The notes under the pieces were generated by a model. It ran no database searches, had not been told where the DNA came from, and saw only the letters and a program-made list of their open reading frames with translations. From Capitella teleta (taxonomy: Eukaryota > Annelida > Polychaeta > Capitellidae), in NCBI GenBank assembly GCA_000328365.1, contig KB306751.1, positions 12,092 through 76,091 of the forward strand: a stretch of DNA of 64,000 nucleotides, written 5' to 3'. Below, one piece after another: positions 14,930-28,137 of this stretch (its first letter is position 1; each line of letters begins with the position of its first letter). The position numbers and the translations under genes were made by a program.

Positions 14930-17689
14930 TCATTCCTCAATTACACATTCAAACCGACTCATCGTTTCCATTTGTTTCTTCCGGAACGGACTGTGTGTTG
15001 TTTTGAAGCGCACCGTGGAATTGTTGACCTTAGCATCGCCTTTATTCGGCAGGGTTTTAGCCAAGAGAGCGGCCTGAGTGTTGCTCGTTCGCTCCTGAAT
15101 GCCACCACCGGGCATAAAACAAAAGTCATACAGCGCGTCTTCGCTTTCTTCCATCGATGTTTTCGGCGGCTTTAGATTTAAAGGCATGTAATCCGACTCT
15201 TCCGCTTGTGACGTCATGGATGCTGTCATGGTGGCGTTTGGGGGTAGGGTGGCGAGCGTCGCATGCTGCAGGGTGTCATGCTGGAGACGAACCATCAACG
15301 TTCGAATGGCGTTTCTGACAAAAGGAAAACCTGCTGTTTATTCAGGGTAGATTTTCGTTCAGAGGGTGATTGACACTTTAAATATAGCTGTAATATAATT
15401 ATACTAGTACGTATCGGGCTGTAGGGTGTATTATGGGGAATTCTTCCTCACGATCGAGTATAATAAGTCAATAAACGAACCTTTTCCAGTAGTTGGCCGC
15501 GGCTGCAACCACACTTAAGCACAGCAATATGGTGATGCATGATATCAGTGTGATAGCGATATCTAGATTGAAAACAAATTGTGCATTCAGTGCCAGCGAA
15601 TCACTCGGTACAAATACCTGAGGCCAACGGAGCGCCTTGCAGCACCCTCCCCATTTCGACCGGTGCCATCCGAGGAGCTACAAATACAGAATGAATATTA
15701 CTGCCATGATAATAGAAGCCTCACTTTGTGAGCAATTGCCCAGGCTTCCGATCCATCGTGTTCCATCGCACACCAAGCTCCACGTTTGCTGGGAGTCATT
15801 GCATCCGACAGTCGTGGCGTTGCCTTCTTTCTGCGACCAGGAGCCTGGATGGATTGGGATGTCAGGACATCCAGATACTTGATGAGGAATACAACCAAAT
15901 GTATCAGCACTGATCAGAGGATGTTGCAAACCCTACTTTCAAATTTCAACGCAAAATTCTGATTTTTGAAGTTTGAGTTGAAGGTGAGCCTCATCGAGTG
16001 TGAGTTGGATGTGATGACGTGCGTGGAGCGGCCTTTTCCGCCGCATAAAGTAGTTCCCTGTCGCGTATGTAGATCTTCAACTTCACCGTAGTTGACGCAG
16101 GAATGAGGCTGATCCTTTTTAAATTGTAGATCGATCAGCGTGATATTGATTTGTTGACCAGGGGATGCTCTGAGGTAGACGGAGGTTTGGAAACCGGATG
16201 TACTTAAGCAGCCATCTTGGACCACCTGCCGACTTGACAGGAAGCTCACACGGTTTGTGAGACGCAATTCGTTCTGATGGTTGCATATAGATGCCGTCGA
16301 TAGAACTGTGGTATACACAACAATTGTACCTCGTTAAACTCTAATTAATCACGCCGCTTACCTGTCTGGCAGAAGTAATCAGTTTCCAAGTACAATTTGA
16401 GATCGTTTGAGCAGGGATTGGCGTTGGTAAACGTCGTGTCCATGACGGTGAACGAGCATTCCTGCTTCCCGGAACACTCATCGTCCAGGATCGGTAAGAC
16501 GTCGACGTAGCATCCCAAGAACCCGAGGTCCTGCTCCACGCACCTGCCCAGCCCCATCCTGCCGTAGAGGCCATGCTTCATGATGAGCACCTCATTCCGT
16601 CCGCACCTGGCTTCGAACAGCTGACCGGAACAGAACTCAGCACACTTCACACCTGCGCCAATCAAAGAGATTACATTTACTTCTCAGGTGCGCACGGAGT
16701 TTGATTATAAATTCACATGGAGATTTAACGTTACGGAATACCTGCATGTCCGCATGCTGAAGTGTTACATAATGCATGCATGACACATGCAGGCTTTGTA
16801 AACAAACCGTGCTTATAATAAACCTAAAATTATTGCTGTAATATTAGTGCTTTCACAGAGACAGCAGTGCAATATGAATGTATTACACCACACGGAGAAT
16901 GCCTCGTGCAATCAGTGCACGCTGCTTGAGTGGATAATTCGCGCAATACCATAACGCCGATATTTGCGGTTTACATCCAGATGTTCCCTCCAACTCGTCT
17001 GTCTGCGGACGAGAGAGTTGCAAGGTGTTCTACTTCATCCTGAATACACGTGTAAAATAAGCAGTTTTGAGCCGAAATAATATTATTCCTCTCAGAACAG
17101 AGTTCCAAGTTACTTTAATTGGTTCGTGTTATTGTGGAATACGGATCAAGGATTGATAGGAGAAATAGGATTGGTAAAAACTGCTGGGGAATATATTGAT
17201 AACGAGTTAAATAAAATAAACTGTTAAATAAATATATGTACAAGTAGCGTTAAAGGTAATAGCTATATAATTTATATTAATTTATAAACGCATTATTCAA
17301 TATGCTTGTAATGTGAAGTCTAGTCAAACGATGGCGGCATTAAAGTGAGTAAACATGTATTGTATCGTTCTCACCGTGAATGATAACCCAATTAGGAATT
17401 ACAAAGAAAACAATAGCCAGTGTAAAATTATATGTAAACATTATGCATTATGTATAGAAAATAACATAGGTTGTTTAAATATGAAGCCGGCTGATTAACT
17501 CTGATTCGACTTTCTGCTTTGATCCCGCACACAAGTTGAAGTTGACAGAGATAAATATAATACTAACAGCAGTATAAACAAATAATATAAACAAACAGAT
17601 CTACCAACAAAAGTTATCATGCACTCACCAGTGATGAAGATTTCCAGCATGCATCCTAGCACCAGCAGAGCTAAGCCAGTGGCGTCCAT
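14930..17689 (-). CDS. Receptor A: SUEL lectin-CUB-CCP transmembrane protein
   Basis: A type I membrane receptor predicted from seven exons: signal 17629-17689, lectin 16362-16652, CUB-like 15937-16305, CCP 15725-15877, stalk 15618-15677, membrane helix 15481-15562, tail 14930-15314. All extracellular joins are phase 1, the sum is exactly in frame, and the product is 466 aa. The signal peptide is MDATGLALLVLGCMLEIF. The lectin exon has HGLYGRMGLGRC (the YGR sugar-site motif of SUEL domains), CSGKQECSF and a final YFC. The CUB-like exon has SPGQQINITLIDL and LCGG. The CCP exon shows GCPD, VGC, LVC and GNC cysteines with a tryptophan. The tail contains SDYMPLNLK and ALYDFCF, possible SH2-docking tyrosines; YDFCF recurs in receptor B. 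The ligand is unknown. The architecture is firm; the biological role is not. Confidence 0.88.
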
Positions 17690-19134
17690 CTCCCGGGCGG
17701 AGTGAGCGATAAATGGCGAGCATGTGGATGCCTAGAAGCACCAGGCACCAAAATAGAAACAAAGAGTGCATGTTCCAGGCACGCGCATGCTCAGAAAATC
17801 GATATTCCCAGGGCAGCCCGTTTCGGCTTTGTTCATTCATGGCGAGGGTCCGTCCTGGCCATCCTCCACCGAGGAGACAAAGACGCGCATTTTACGCCTC
17901 GATCAACTCTCGAATGTGATTCGCAATCAGACTTCAATGCTTGGTTTCTTGTTTGGATAACGACCTGTTGGCAAATCAAAAGAATGCGATTTTTAATCGA
18001 TCCTTATATCAAAATAGATCAATTGATTCATAATGGTTGTAACTGCATTACTAATACATGTAGCATCAAATCACGTCCATGGTTTTATTTCACTCACTAC
18101 GTATATAATAGTGAATATGAGCTAAATATAACAGAGGTCTCTAATGATTCTAGTACAGCATAGATTTTTAGTAAGCTCTAGAAAGAACTGATATTTTGAT
18201 AATTCCAATACACGAGCGAGCATTGAACGATCAAAGCCTTATTTGGGCATGACCTATATGCATCTATACACGGTTTATATGACACTATATATATGCTGCC
18301 TACTGCCACACTACACAATGCCAGGTCTTACGCTATTTATGGTCGCACAATCCATAAATATTGCTATTCATAGTTTCATGTCAATATTAGATCAAAAATA
18401 GTTGCAACATTTCTTTCGTTTTGGAATCGAAAATTATCGCACTGGACCTAGATGCTCGGGAAAATAATTACAGAAAAACCGAGGAAATTGTTCAAAACGT
18501 TTATTCAGCAAATTATTCGTGATCAGTCCGGTATAAAATGCACAATTAAATTGTTGCTCATTCATTCTTGGAAACACGGAACACGACACTTTCTCTCTAC
18601 TGACAAGCTATTTACATATAATTGCTATGCAGTACACTATATTTGCATATTCAATAGTGACATATGAATATTCATTTTACGACATGCAAATTGCGAGCAC
18701 CAATCAACAACCGTTCTGAGCAGTCGAAGTCTTTTTTTTTTTCTTCTTTTTTTTTTCTTCTCCTTTTTATACATATTATATATATTATTTATTTTATTAT
18801 CATATTTATTGAGAAGAAGTGATTTTAGCGATAATATCATTTCGGCGTTCACAGGCGATTTGGGAAGAACAGCGCTTTTTTCATGAGAAGAAAGTTTCGT
18901 ACACACGGAGCACATTTCACATCATTACACATTTGTTTTTAAAAGTTTGCATTTGGTTGCCATGGAGACGGGTTTGAACATAATATAAAAGAGAGCTTGG
19001 CTCACATACAAATACAAATTAATAGTAAAATATAAGTGCAAAGAAAAATAAAATAAAATCCATGAGCTCAGCTCATAAAATATATAAAAATTTCGTTAAA
19101 AAATAAGCACAGAATTTGAAGCAGAAAATAAAAG
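17690..19134. other. Gene-free stretch between receptors A and B
   Basis: It must hold the promoter of receptor A and the 3' UTR of receptor B. I see no exon. A pyrimidine-rich run lies near 18732-18765. The conserved element found before the cluster units is not present upstream of receptor A. Confidence 0.45.
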
Positions 19135-21495
19135 TTAGACGTGAGCGATTTTTTTGGCTTTGGCTTTGGGGGGCGGAGGCGGCTTGCGGTCTTTCTTCTT
19201 GGTGGGCGTGGCGTACAATGCCGTTGTGTTCATGTCGTTTTTCTGGTTCTTATCAGTAACCCCTCCGCCTCCCCGCATAGGCAGAGTGGCATCTTCGCTG
19301 TGAGCGTAATGTGAAGTCGGTATCAACTCAGGCAGCGCACAATCAGCTGTTGCATAATCGCTGGTGGGAATCAGGTTCGGAACATCGGGAAGCGGAGGCT
19401 TGATTCCGTCCGGGAAGCCAGGACTAGCGAAACAGAAGTCGTAAATGGCGTTCTCGCCCTCTTTCTGTTCGTTGGGTAAATAGAGTGGTGACATGTAGTT
19501 GGGGCTGTGGTTGCCGCTGTGTCGGTGGGTGTGCATGGTGTTGCTGGTTGGACGGTTGGGAGGACGTCTAGGTGGGGTCGGTCTGGGCGCTGGCCTGGAC
19601 AGGCTGCACTGGGGAGAAGGTCTGGGTAGGGAGCGCGGAAGGGAGTCGGTGTCAGTGACGATCTTGATGCGCTGGGCTGCTTGCATGCGTTTGATTCGGT
19701 TGTCGACGGTGTATCTGGAGAGGAGATGGGATTAGATATTGTGGCTATGGGAGGAGGTGAGAGGAGGTGGGGGAGGCGGAAAGAGGAGGGAAATGCTTAC
19801 CTCTTCCATAAGATGATGCCGATGGTGATGATGGTGAGACATGCGACGGTTGCAACTGATGCAATGAGAGCGACGGTCACATCTGAAAATGAAGGTTAAT
19901 TAATTAATTAATAATAAAATAAAATAAAATTAATTAATCGATTATAAAAATGAACTGATGCATGATAAATTAGTAAACAGTCCACCAACCTGTAGGCAGA
20001 AGAGATTCGTCGTTGGCTTTGCCTAAACCGAGAGCGAGACCATTCGAGTCTGAAACGATTATAGTGAATTATTAATCAATGATAAAAAGAGTAAAGAAAA
20101 GAAACGGGCCGTTTACTCTTATGAATATTCATGCATGAATAATTAATCACCTTCTGAGCTGCAATTGCCTACGATGCCGATCCACTTGTCATCCTTGCAT
20201 ATGAGCTCCCAGCGTGGCTTCCCTGGATAGCAGCCGATGCTGGCTTTGTCTCCTTGTCGGTCGATCCAGGCACTCACAGGAGGCTCCAGATCAGGACATC
20301 CGACGGCTACAAAAACAAACACACTGTTAGAATCGTCCGTGCGTTTAATACACTGTATATATTATAGACATCAATCGCTGGAATCTAAATACATACCTCT
20401 TAGTTTTACGATGAAATTCTGTTCTTCGACCACAGATTTAAGCAGTTTGATTTTGATCTTGTGCGAATTGGAGATGAGTAGCCATTTGTCCCGTTGGGAG
20501 CCTCCGCAGATGCTCGTCGTCTGCTTCGTCTGTTCGTCTTCGATTTCGCCATAAACATCGCAGTAGTGGTCCGTGTTGATGGCGTTGGAGCTGCCGAAGT
20601 CAACCAGACTGATGTTGAGTTGTTGTCCTGGAGAAGCTGTGAGGTGATAGACATTGTCCTCTGTGTCTCCCAGACATCTTGGGTGGTGTAGATGTCGACT
20701 GGCTAACGATGTTCCGTCTAGGCTGACGTGAGCTTGTCGCAATGGGGTGCAAAGATCGTGTGGGGGTGATACTGGAATTAGACAACGGCTAAGTTTCAGG
20801 CGAAGGGAAGTTCTGGTTGAACTCACCACTGACGCAGTGGTAGCTGGCCTGGAGATACACCCGCAGGTCACTGACTTCGCACGGGTTGTGCACATGCAGT
20901 TCGTCGACCACATCGCGGATGTGACAGCGCGACCTCCCGGAGCACCGGTCGTCCATCTGCTGCAGGACATCGCGGTCGCAGGCCAGGTGGCCGAAGCCGT
21001 TCTTCAGGCAACGTCCGAGCGCCATGCGTCCGTAGAGGGCCGTGTCCATCACGATGACCCCTCGATCGCCACAGTCGGCGATGAAGGCTTCCCTGTCGCA
21101 GTACTCCCGCATTTCCCCAGCACGTCCTGTAAACATGCAAAACATCTGAATTATGAAGTGCATGATTAACGAGGAAAATCGATCGATAATCGCACGTGTT
21201 TGTCCTAAACGCCGGTATTTACACGTGTATAAAGCACACGATTACGACAAACCACAAAACCGTCTGCGTGCCGTTTTACGAGTACATTTAATTACGTAAT
21301 AGCAACATTGACACATCAGCACAACAATCGCAGTACCCGGAAGTACCTCGCACATGCTATAGTGACCCGGAAACAGAAGACACCATCTTGACCACGTGGT
21401 CAGTACTCACCAATTTCCGTAACCATGTCATCCTCAGTAGCAGCAACGGTTACCAAGGCGACCATCCAGTACACAAGCGACGTGGCGCCTTCCAT
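19135..21495 (-). CDS. Receptor B: SUEL lectin-CUB-CCP transmembrane protein
   Basis: Same plan as receptor A. Exons: signal 21411-21495, lectin 20827-21126, CUB-like 20397-20771, CCP 20151-20306, stalk 19990-20049, membrane helix 19801-19882, tail 19135-19714. The total is in frame and codes for 545 aa. The lectin exon carries TALYGRMALGRC, CSGRSRC and YHC. The CUB-like exon has SPGQQLNISLVDF and a conserved ICGG. The CCP exon starts AVGCPD. The helix DVTVALIASVATVACL is followed by WKR. The tail is the longest of the family (about 193 aa). It holds NYMSPLYL, AIYDFCF, SDYAT, SHYAH and ALYATP, plus a basic proline run (KKKDRKPPPPPKAKAKK) suited to SH3 or WW binding. The product probably signals through tyrosine phosphorylation, which is inference. 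Confidence 0.88.
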
Positions 21496-23712
21496 GCCTT
21501 TCTTCTATCTGCAAGGGAAATGCTGATGTCAGCATCCTTTATGCCTCTCCCTCCGCTCCATCGATCGCAACTTGTACGAGCGACCGAGAGGGGCTGGGGA
21601 GGGAGCCGCCCCCACCCCCGCTCTTCTCATTGATTCCGCGTCTAACATGCAATAAAGCGCAACACAAAGACACCGACTGCCTGCTCGGCTATCAAACAAT
21701 TTGCACCTGCGCTTCACGGTGGTTGTAGAACGTGAGATTATGACGTCACACTCATCGTGACTTTCGAGTCAATGGTGTTTATGTCCAGCGATAGTGGCAT
21801 ACAAATTAAGCATTTATGTAATATTTTATTTATTGGTTTCATTCCTTGCTTTATTCATTCATTCCTCACCTCCTCCCTTCACGCATTCAAACAATCCTAC
21901 CTTCTTTTATTCATTCATTTACTCACCCACTCACACCCCCTTTCCTCCATTGCTCCTCAATCCTAATCAACTTCATCTCTGTGATTCTGAGTGCCTGGGA
22001 GATCAGCTAATCAGCCGCCCAGTGGTCACTCTGATGACCCTTCCAACAGGCCCCTGGACGCTCCAGCCACCCTGGACATTAGGAAATAGCCCTTATGGAA
22101 TCCCCTGGCTATTAAAGGCGCGCTTAGCCCCGACCCTCGGTCCGGGGGTGGGGGCGTCGGGTTGCTACCCTGGGCTGGTCATTACGGAGCGCTCCGCCCT
22201 GTCAACAGAGATGGCCGCGGAGGCTGTTTATCAACAAAGCTGGGTTGAGTGATTGCTTTGTTTGGGATGGGTCTATGTTGGGGTTACCATATCGAACTCA
22301 ACTCTGCATTTCATTACGAGCTAATTCATCGCATCATGGCTGTGTCCAAATGACGATCAGAGCGGTTGTGCGCTCATATTTCAGCTAATCGACGCAATCG
22401 AGATTTATGCTAGTCCTGTGCCCATGCATTTCCGATACGGTCCGATTTTCGAAAGGGATTCCTCCTAATCGCCTTGGGCATCACCTTTAACACATTGTAT
22501 ACTACATTGTATGCTGTCATCATATGATCACGTGTCATCACTAACGCATTGTGGACCGTTGAAGTGTTCACCGTGATATAAATACAAATGTACTAGTAAT
22601 TAATTAATTAATTATTACGTAATATCTAAAGCAGAACCTTGTTTCAGTCTCTGTGGGGCTGCGGTCAGAATTGAGCTAATAATCTCTTTGGTGTCCACAG
22701 AATTATCTGTTGTTTACCTGTCAAGTACATTGTAATATATTGGGATTTCCCATAATATTCCTTTGACGTTGCAATTCAGAGAATTCCAAAACGTGCGTAT
22801 TTAACTTTCCTAGGCATCATCGGATTAATGGGTGCGTCACTAATACGAATGAACAGTATTCACATATCGATAGGGTGCAATGTGAAAGGGGAAATAGCCA
22901 TTTACTGTAAAATTATAATTATATAGGGTGTAATTCCATTTCTTTGAATGTTCATTTTCGACGTAAGGTGCAAGCCAAATTGTGCGAAAATCCCGATCAT
23001 AACGTACTCTCAACCACCGAGGAGATTTCTCACCAGAAATGGTGCGTTATGAATCAGTAACGCCCCACGACCCTGGGAGTGCTGCAAGGGCAGTTTCCGA
23101 CATTCGGACAGGAATACGGTGCCGAACGAACGCGTAATTACGTAATACTACAAACGGTTGTGGCGTGCTCTGCTCATTAGACATGGACATGGGTGCCAAA
23201 CTACATTCAAAAGAAAACACGTCAACTTATGCATTTGATATATTTTCATAATTAAATCTTCCAACTAGAATATCTGCTTCAACACGTTTGAATGAAACAA
23301 GATGAACATTGCGGTATTTTTGAAAATCAAATCCATCATGGTTCAGTAAATATAGGCGACATTATAACCATGTCACCGAAATGTACAGCATCTGCTCAGT
23401 ACGAGAAAAAGGAGAGAAATCACAGCAACGATGAGCCTATCTAGTAAATGGGGGTTCACACATAATTCACTACTATACAGTATAGTTAGCCAGTGAAATA
23501 TATTTCCGGACTGGTTAAAACATTCACCAGCTTAAAAAAAAAAAAATAGATTAACGGTGAAAATAAAAATATTGCGCTCAATAACAAGACTTGAAAATTA
23601 TTCACACAAAATTTTAAAAATATATATAATTTCTCTAACTTTATACACACACTAAATATCATTCAAAATAATACGCAAGCATTGTGCGTGAACTATAAGC
23701 AATGAACACATT
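21496..23712. other. Gene-free stretch between receptors B and C
   Basis: Mostly AT-rich, but about 22030-22215 is markedly GC-rich (words such as CGGTCCGGGGGTGGGGG) and contains an imperfect inverted repeat around 22125-22162. It may be a CpG-rich regulatory patch. I found no splice-supported exon there. The rest shows no structure. Confidence 0.45.
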
Positions 23713-26700
23713 TCAATCGTCTTCCAGTTGGATGTTTCCGGTCGCCCGGATGAAGTTCTTATCCAGGACGTAATACTTAGGATCTTTTTCCGGCTGCGAA
23801 GTCGATGCGACCGGAGGCGCGTAGTAATCGTCGACTCTTCGGTTCCTGGGGAGAGGCAGCGTCCGCGTCTGGTGGATGTTGGGTCCGTTCAGCGGCTCTG
23901 CTTCTCCCAGTTCCTGCTCCTCTGGGATGGGTCGGTCCAGAATGTGCAGGCTCTCGTACGTGCGCTCGTGGGGAGGGTTGGGAGGATGGCCCTCCGAATG
24001 CCTCCGCGCGAGGCTGTACGGGAAATTGGCAGCGGAGTAGTACGGGGATTCTGGTACCGCCGGTACAGGAGCCGGGCGGGGCCGACCAGGAGGAGTACCC
24101 GTGTACCGGATGGAGCGCTTGCCTGTGTTGTAATGCATGAGCTCCAGAGTTCCCTGGTAGTACTCTTGTTTCACCTGTGCTCTGTTGAGGGAATTACAGG
24201 TTAATTAAGACACCATTACGTGAACAAGTAAGCACCTCTTGTAGCAGACTGCGCCCAGGGTTGTGATTCCGACGCAGATCAAAAATGCGACGGCGGCGAT
24301 CAAAGCGATTACGATGCCTGGATGGAAGGAATCATTATATTGCAAGGACATTATGTAACAACTGACTGTCAGGAAGCACCAGGGGCTGCCATGCAACTGG
24401 GGGCCCCTCTTGGAATGACGTAACAGCTGGAGAATTTATTCAGTCAGTGAGTCATGAGTCATTATTACACGTACTTTGCGAGCAGTTGCCCACAGGCCGT
24501 CCGATCCACTGTCCCTCGTGACACCTCAGAGTCCACGACTGAGCGGAGTTCTGGCATCCAACTGTCACAGAATCGTCGCTTCGGTTCATCCAAGCATTGA
24601 GAGGAGGGGTGATGTCAGCACATCCCATGGCTGTAATGGGCAGCAAATTATGCAAAATGAAATCGAGGCTTTCGAGAAGTTTTAAACTCTCTCTTTTTTT
24701 TTTCTCTTTTTTTTTTCTGTATTAAAGTAATTGAGTGCTCTTATAAGTATTGTATGTATCAATAAAATAATTAATGATCAATAATCAAGTGTTTTGATCT
24801 CTCTAATGAATGGAAAACCATTTGAATATCAAGTACATGTTGTGATAACATGAAGGGCACGCATCTTGGATCGACATGCGAATCATAGTCAAAACACTTG
24901 CCGTACGTCACGGCCTGATGATTAACCTCACTCGGTTTCAGGGATAAACCTCACACGGCGTTTCGAATGAGCCCTTAATGATGTCAATCATGAATTGGAC
25001 AGTTAAACGATCATTAAAGAGGACCGCCGCACGGCAAGCGGTGAATTTCAATGAGTGAGAAACATTGCGAGTCTTTGTTTACTAGGAATTTCGATGGTCG
25101 ATTTTGTCGAATGCTTTAGAGAGATCGTGGATTTTAACATATTTTAGCGCTGTCGAATGCCTTTGAGAGATCTGGAATTCACTCCAAATTTTGATGTGTA
25201 TAAAAAGGCTTCGTGGAATTGTTGAAATGTCAGTTACGTAATAAGCTAAAACGAGATCTGAATGGCGGGAAACGCTTACGATTCAATCGTTTCTTCGAAC
25301 GGTCATCATTCATTTGTTGAATAGGTTGAAACAATTCTAAAAATAGTGAAATGCGACACTTCAACACTCTGGAGAGCAAAGTTATGAGAGCTGAATTAGA
25401 GAGCTTGATAGTAGATATACTCTATATCGAGGGTGCATGTAGGCCTCCTTGGTGTCTGGAACGTGCATTCTATGCACGCCTACTTAACTCATCGAGAATC
25501 AGCTTGAGAAATGTCATCTAAAATAACATTGAGATTTACGCATTCTTGATTGGTGGAATCTATGATAAGTTTGTAAGTAGCCTGTCCTCGTAGAACATCA
25601 ATCAAATATGATTAAAGTATGGCATGTCTAGTAATCAAATAAAGCTACTCTCGATATATCATAAAATACATGTATGCCATAAACGACTCCCGAGGCGTGA
25701 GGCCGACTATTGTAGTAAGTTCAGGTGATTTTAAGACGATTGTGAGTGAAATTGACTTCATCCTTTCTTCTGTCCATCGGCTGAGCTCAGTCGCTATTTA
25801 TGGATTATGTTAATGAGCTTCAACGTGAATACATGATAATTAGGTCGCGCGGTGCCTTGCCAGACAGGCGAGCAATATTGCAGATGCTGCGATCAATACG
25901 CAGTGCACTGTGAGAACATTCCGTGATATTTCGGGCGGTTGGTGCAGACCTGCATGGATTGATTGAAAAATGATGCCCTCGATTAAGGAGTCAGTTTAGG
26001 AGTAGAATTGCAATATACAGTAACAGCATATTGGTCCAGAAATCAAATATAAATCAAATAATTCGAAGACTTTCGAGGGAAATATTTGATCCGATCATGG
26101 CTACTTCAATGTTGATAATCCGAATTAGAAACACTGAACTCTAAAAGTAGACATAAAATTGGTTCTATGGTTATGATATCTATGACAATAACTTGATATT
26201 TAGCTAATTTATTTCACACAGTATTTATCCAGGTGGCCAGGACGTTATTTAACTGCCATTTCACAAGAAACGTCAAATATTTATCCTCCTCGACCCATTC
26301 TACGATTAAGATGTTTATTTTTGTCCTTTTTTATTTGCAGTGTCAATCGTGTCAAGGATTATATGGTGTCAAGGATTATAGCTCCAGAATTGGGATGGTC
26401 GAAGTGCAAGTGAATGCGTTAGCTGCACAGCCGAATAAATCGGATAGTGTTCAAGGGATTTCTCTCGTAGGGTTAAGTGCTTAAATTTGAGCTCAAAGTA
26501 CGATACATGATAAGGTTGAGTACCAAAGTTCATGTTTTAGTTGATAATTTCAAGTGTATGTTACAAAATCAATAACAGAATGTGCAGTGATGAGACATTT
26601 CCGCCATATTGTGTCCAAAATGAGTGATCCACCATCTTGTGTCCAGAATGTCATGATAATTCAACACATGGCCGGCTTACCTTTGAACATAATCGCAAAC

Positions 26701-28137
26701 GGTCGGTTGTCAGAAATGGGCTGCAGAGTCAGTTGGAGTTGGTTGCCTAGCGACAGCATGACCTCATGCTTTCTCCGCTGACCCCCGCATATCTGCTCGG
26801 TTCTTCCGGTCTGCAAATCTTTCACAGATCCGTAGATAATACACGCTGGCAGGCTCTGTGCTTCCGGCATGACGTTCCGGATATCCCAAGCGAAATCCAC
26901 GAAAGTCACATTGATTTGCTGTCCCGGTTTGGAAGTGACAGTGATGGAGAGACTCCGGAACGCTCCGTTGCAAGGAGACTGGCGGAGGTGGAATCCGGAT
27001 AGAGTGGTCCCGGATCGAGAGGCCGTTAGACGAATGGGCGATGATGAGCATATCGAACTGGGAACGACTACCGAATAAATAATGAATTGTATAATCGATC
27101 AAAGAATATGGCGACTCACCAGGAAGACAGGAATAGCTCGATCTGAAGGAGCCTCTCAGGAGTTTCAAGCACTCGTTCGTGCTGTCAAAGTTCGAGTTCG
27201 GGATGCGAACTTCGCACTGTGGCTGCCCAGAACAAAGCAGATCGGCGGGACCCAAGACGTTGCTGCTGCAGCTGTCGTCCGTGGCAACGTAGCAACGTCC
27301 ATGGCCGAGCAGACCGTACTCTGCTCTGTCCAGAACGATGACTTCGTTGTTTTGACATCTGCCACCAAAGACTTCCCACTGACAAACGTCGCTTTGGCTG
27401 TTGGGCACTGAAGACGGGAAGCAGAAAGATGAGAATGCGAAGCTATATGATGCCCTGGAGGAATCTAGTACGGAGGCTCCTGCATCTCACTGCAACATTC
27501 AAAATGTGACTCACAAGGGCCTGGGCCAGACCCTTGATTTTGCAGATAACCAGGAGGTGTATCTACTTAAAGTATCTAGTAAGTATTAACTACACGTACG
27601 AGTATCTTCACATAGCTTAGTATCATTTGCAGGAATACTAGCATACAAGTTAGATAACACTAGTATTCTATTTTACCATACTAGCACAATGAACTCAACG
27701 GTACCCATAATGAAACTACTTAGTATTTTTAATCCACACCTCATTGAACTAAATTGAAGTAATATATGTTATCAAAACCGGTGGCTAGAAAAGAAGAGGT
27801 TTCGGCTGCTTCCCTGACTTCAACAGCATCGATGTCAGTTAGTTCACGCTTCATTTGAATGGGCAGAGTGTTGCATTGGTCATAAATTATGATATAACCC
27901 CTGCAGGATGTGTAACTGTGCCATACGAGCCCTCCACAAGGGCCTCTTAAAGCCTCTTTATTCTGTGTAAGTGCAAACATCTGAAGAAGGATACAACAAC
28001 TCCAGGAACTAATGTTTGCTCGCTAAACTTGGGCACAAGAGATACCAACACCGGTCACCATGACAACTCGTTTCTAAGGGAACGAATATACCGTATACAA
28101 GTAGGAGGAGTCTGTATACTATACTTGTGCTAAACAT
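23713..28137 (-). CDS. Receptor C: SUEL lectin-CUB-CCP transmembrane protein
   Basis: Exons: probable signal 28059-28137, lectin 27120-27407, CUB-like 26681-27067, CCP 24475-24630, probable stalk 24367-24408, membrane helix 24236-24317, tail 23713-24181. The sum is in frame and gives 500 aa. The signal exon (MFSTSIVYRLLLLVYGIFV, donor ATG|GTGACC, phase 1) was found by searching upstream for a hydrophobic start with the right phase, so it is the weakest part. The stalk exon rests on a good donor (ACA|GTCAGT) and phase agreement. The lectin motif is diverged: AEYGLLGHGRC, with leucine where other copies have the arginine of YGR. The tail has SPYYSA, RTYESLHIL, DDYYAPP and KYYVLDKNF; the TYESLH and YYVLDKN blocks also occur in D and E. 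The CUB-CCP intron is unusually long (2.05 kb). Confidence 0.82.
24631..26680. other. Long intron of receptor C
   Basis: This 2.05-kb intron between the CUB-like and CCP exons stands out against the short introns elsewhere in the gene. A frame at 26233-26484 on the plus strand has no recognisable domain. No repeat or RNA gene is visible. Confidence 0.5.
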
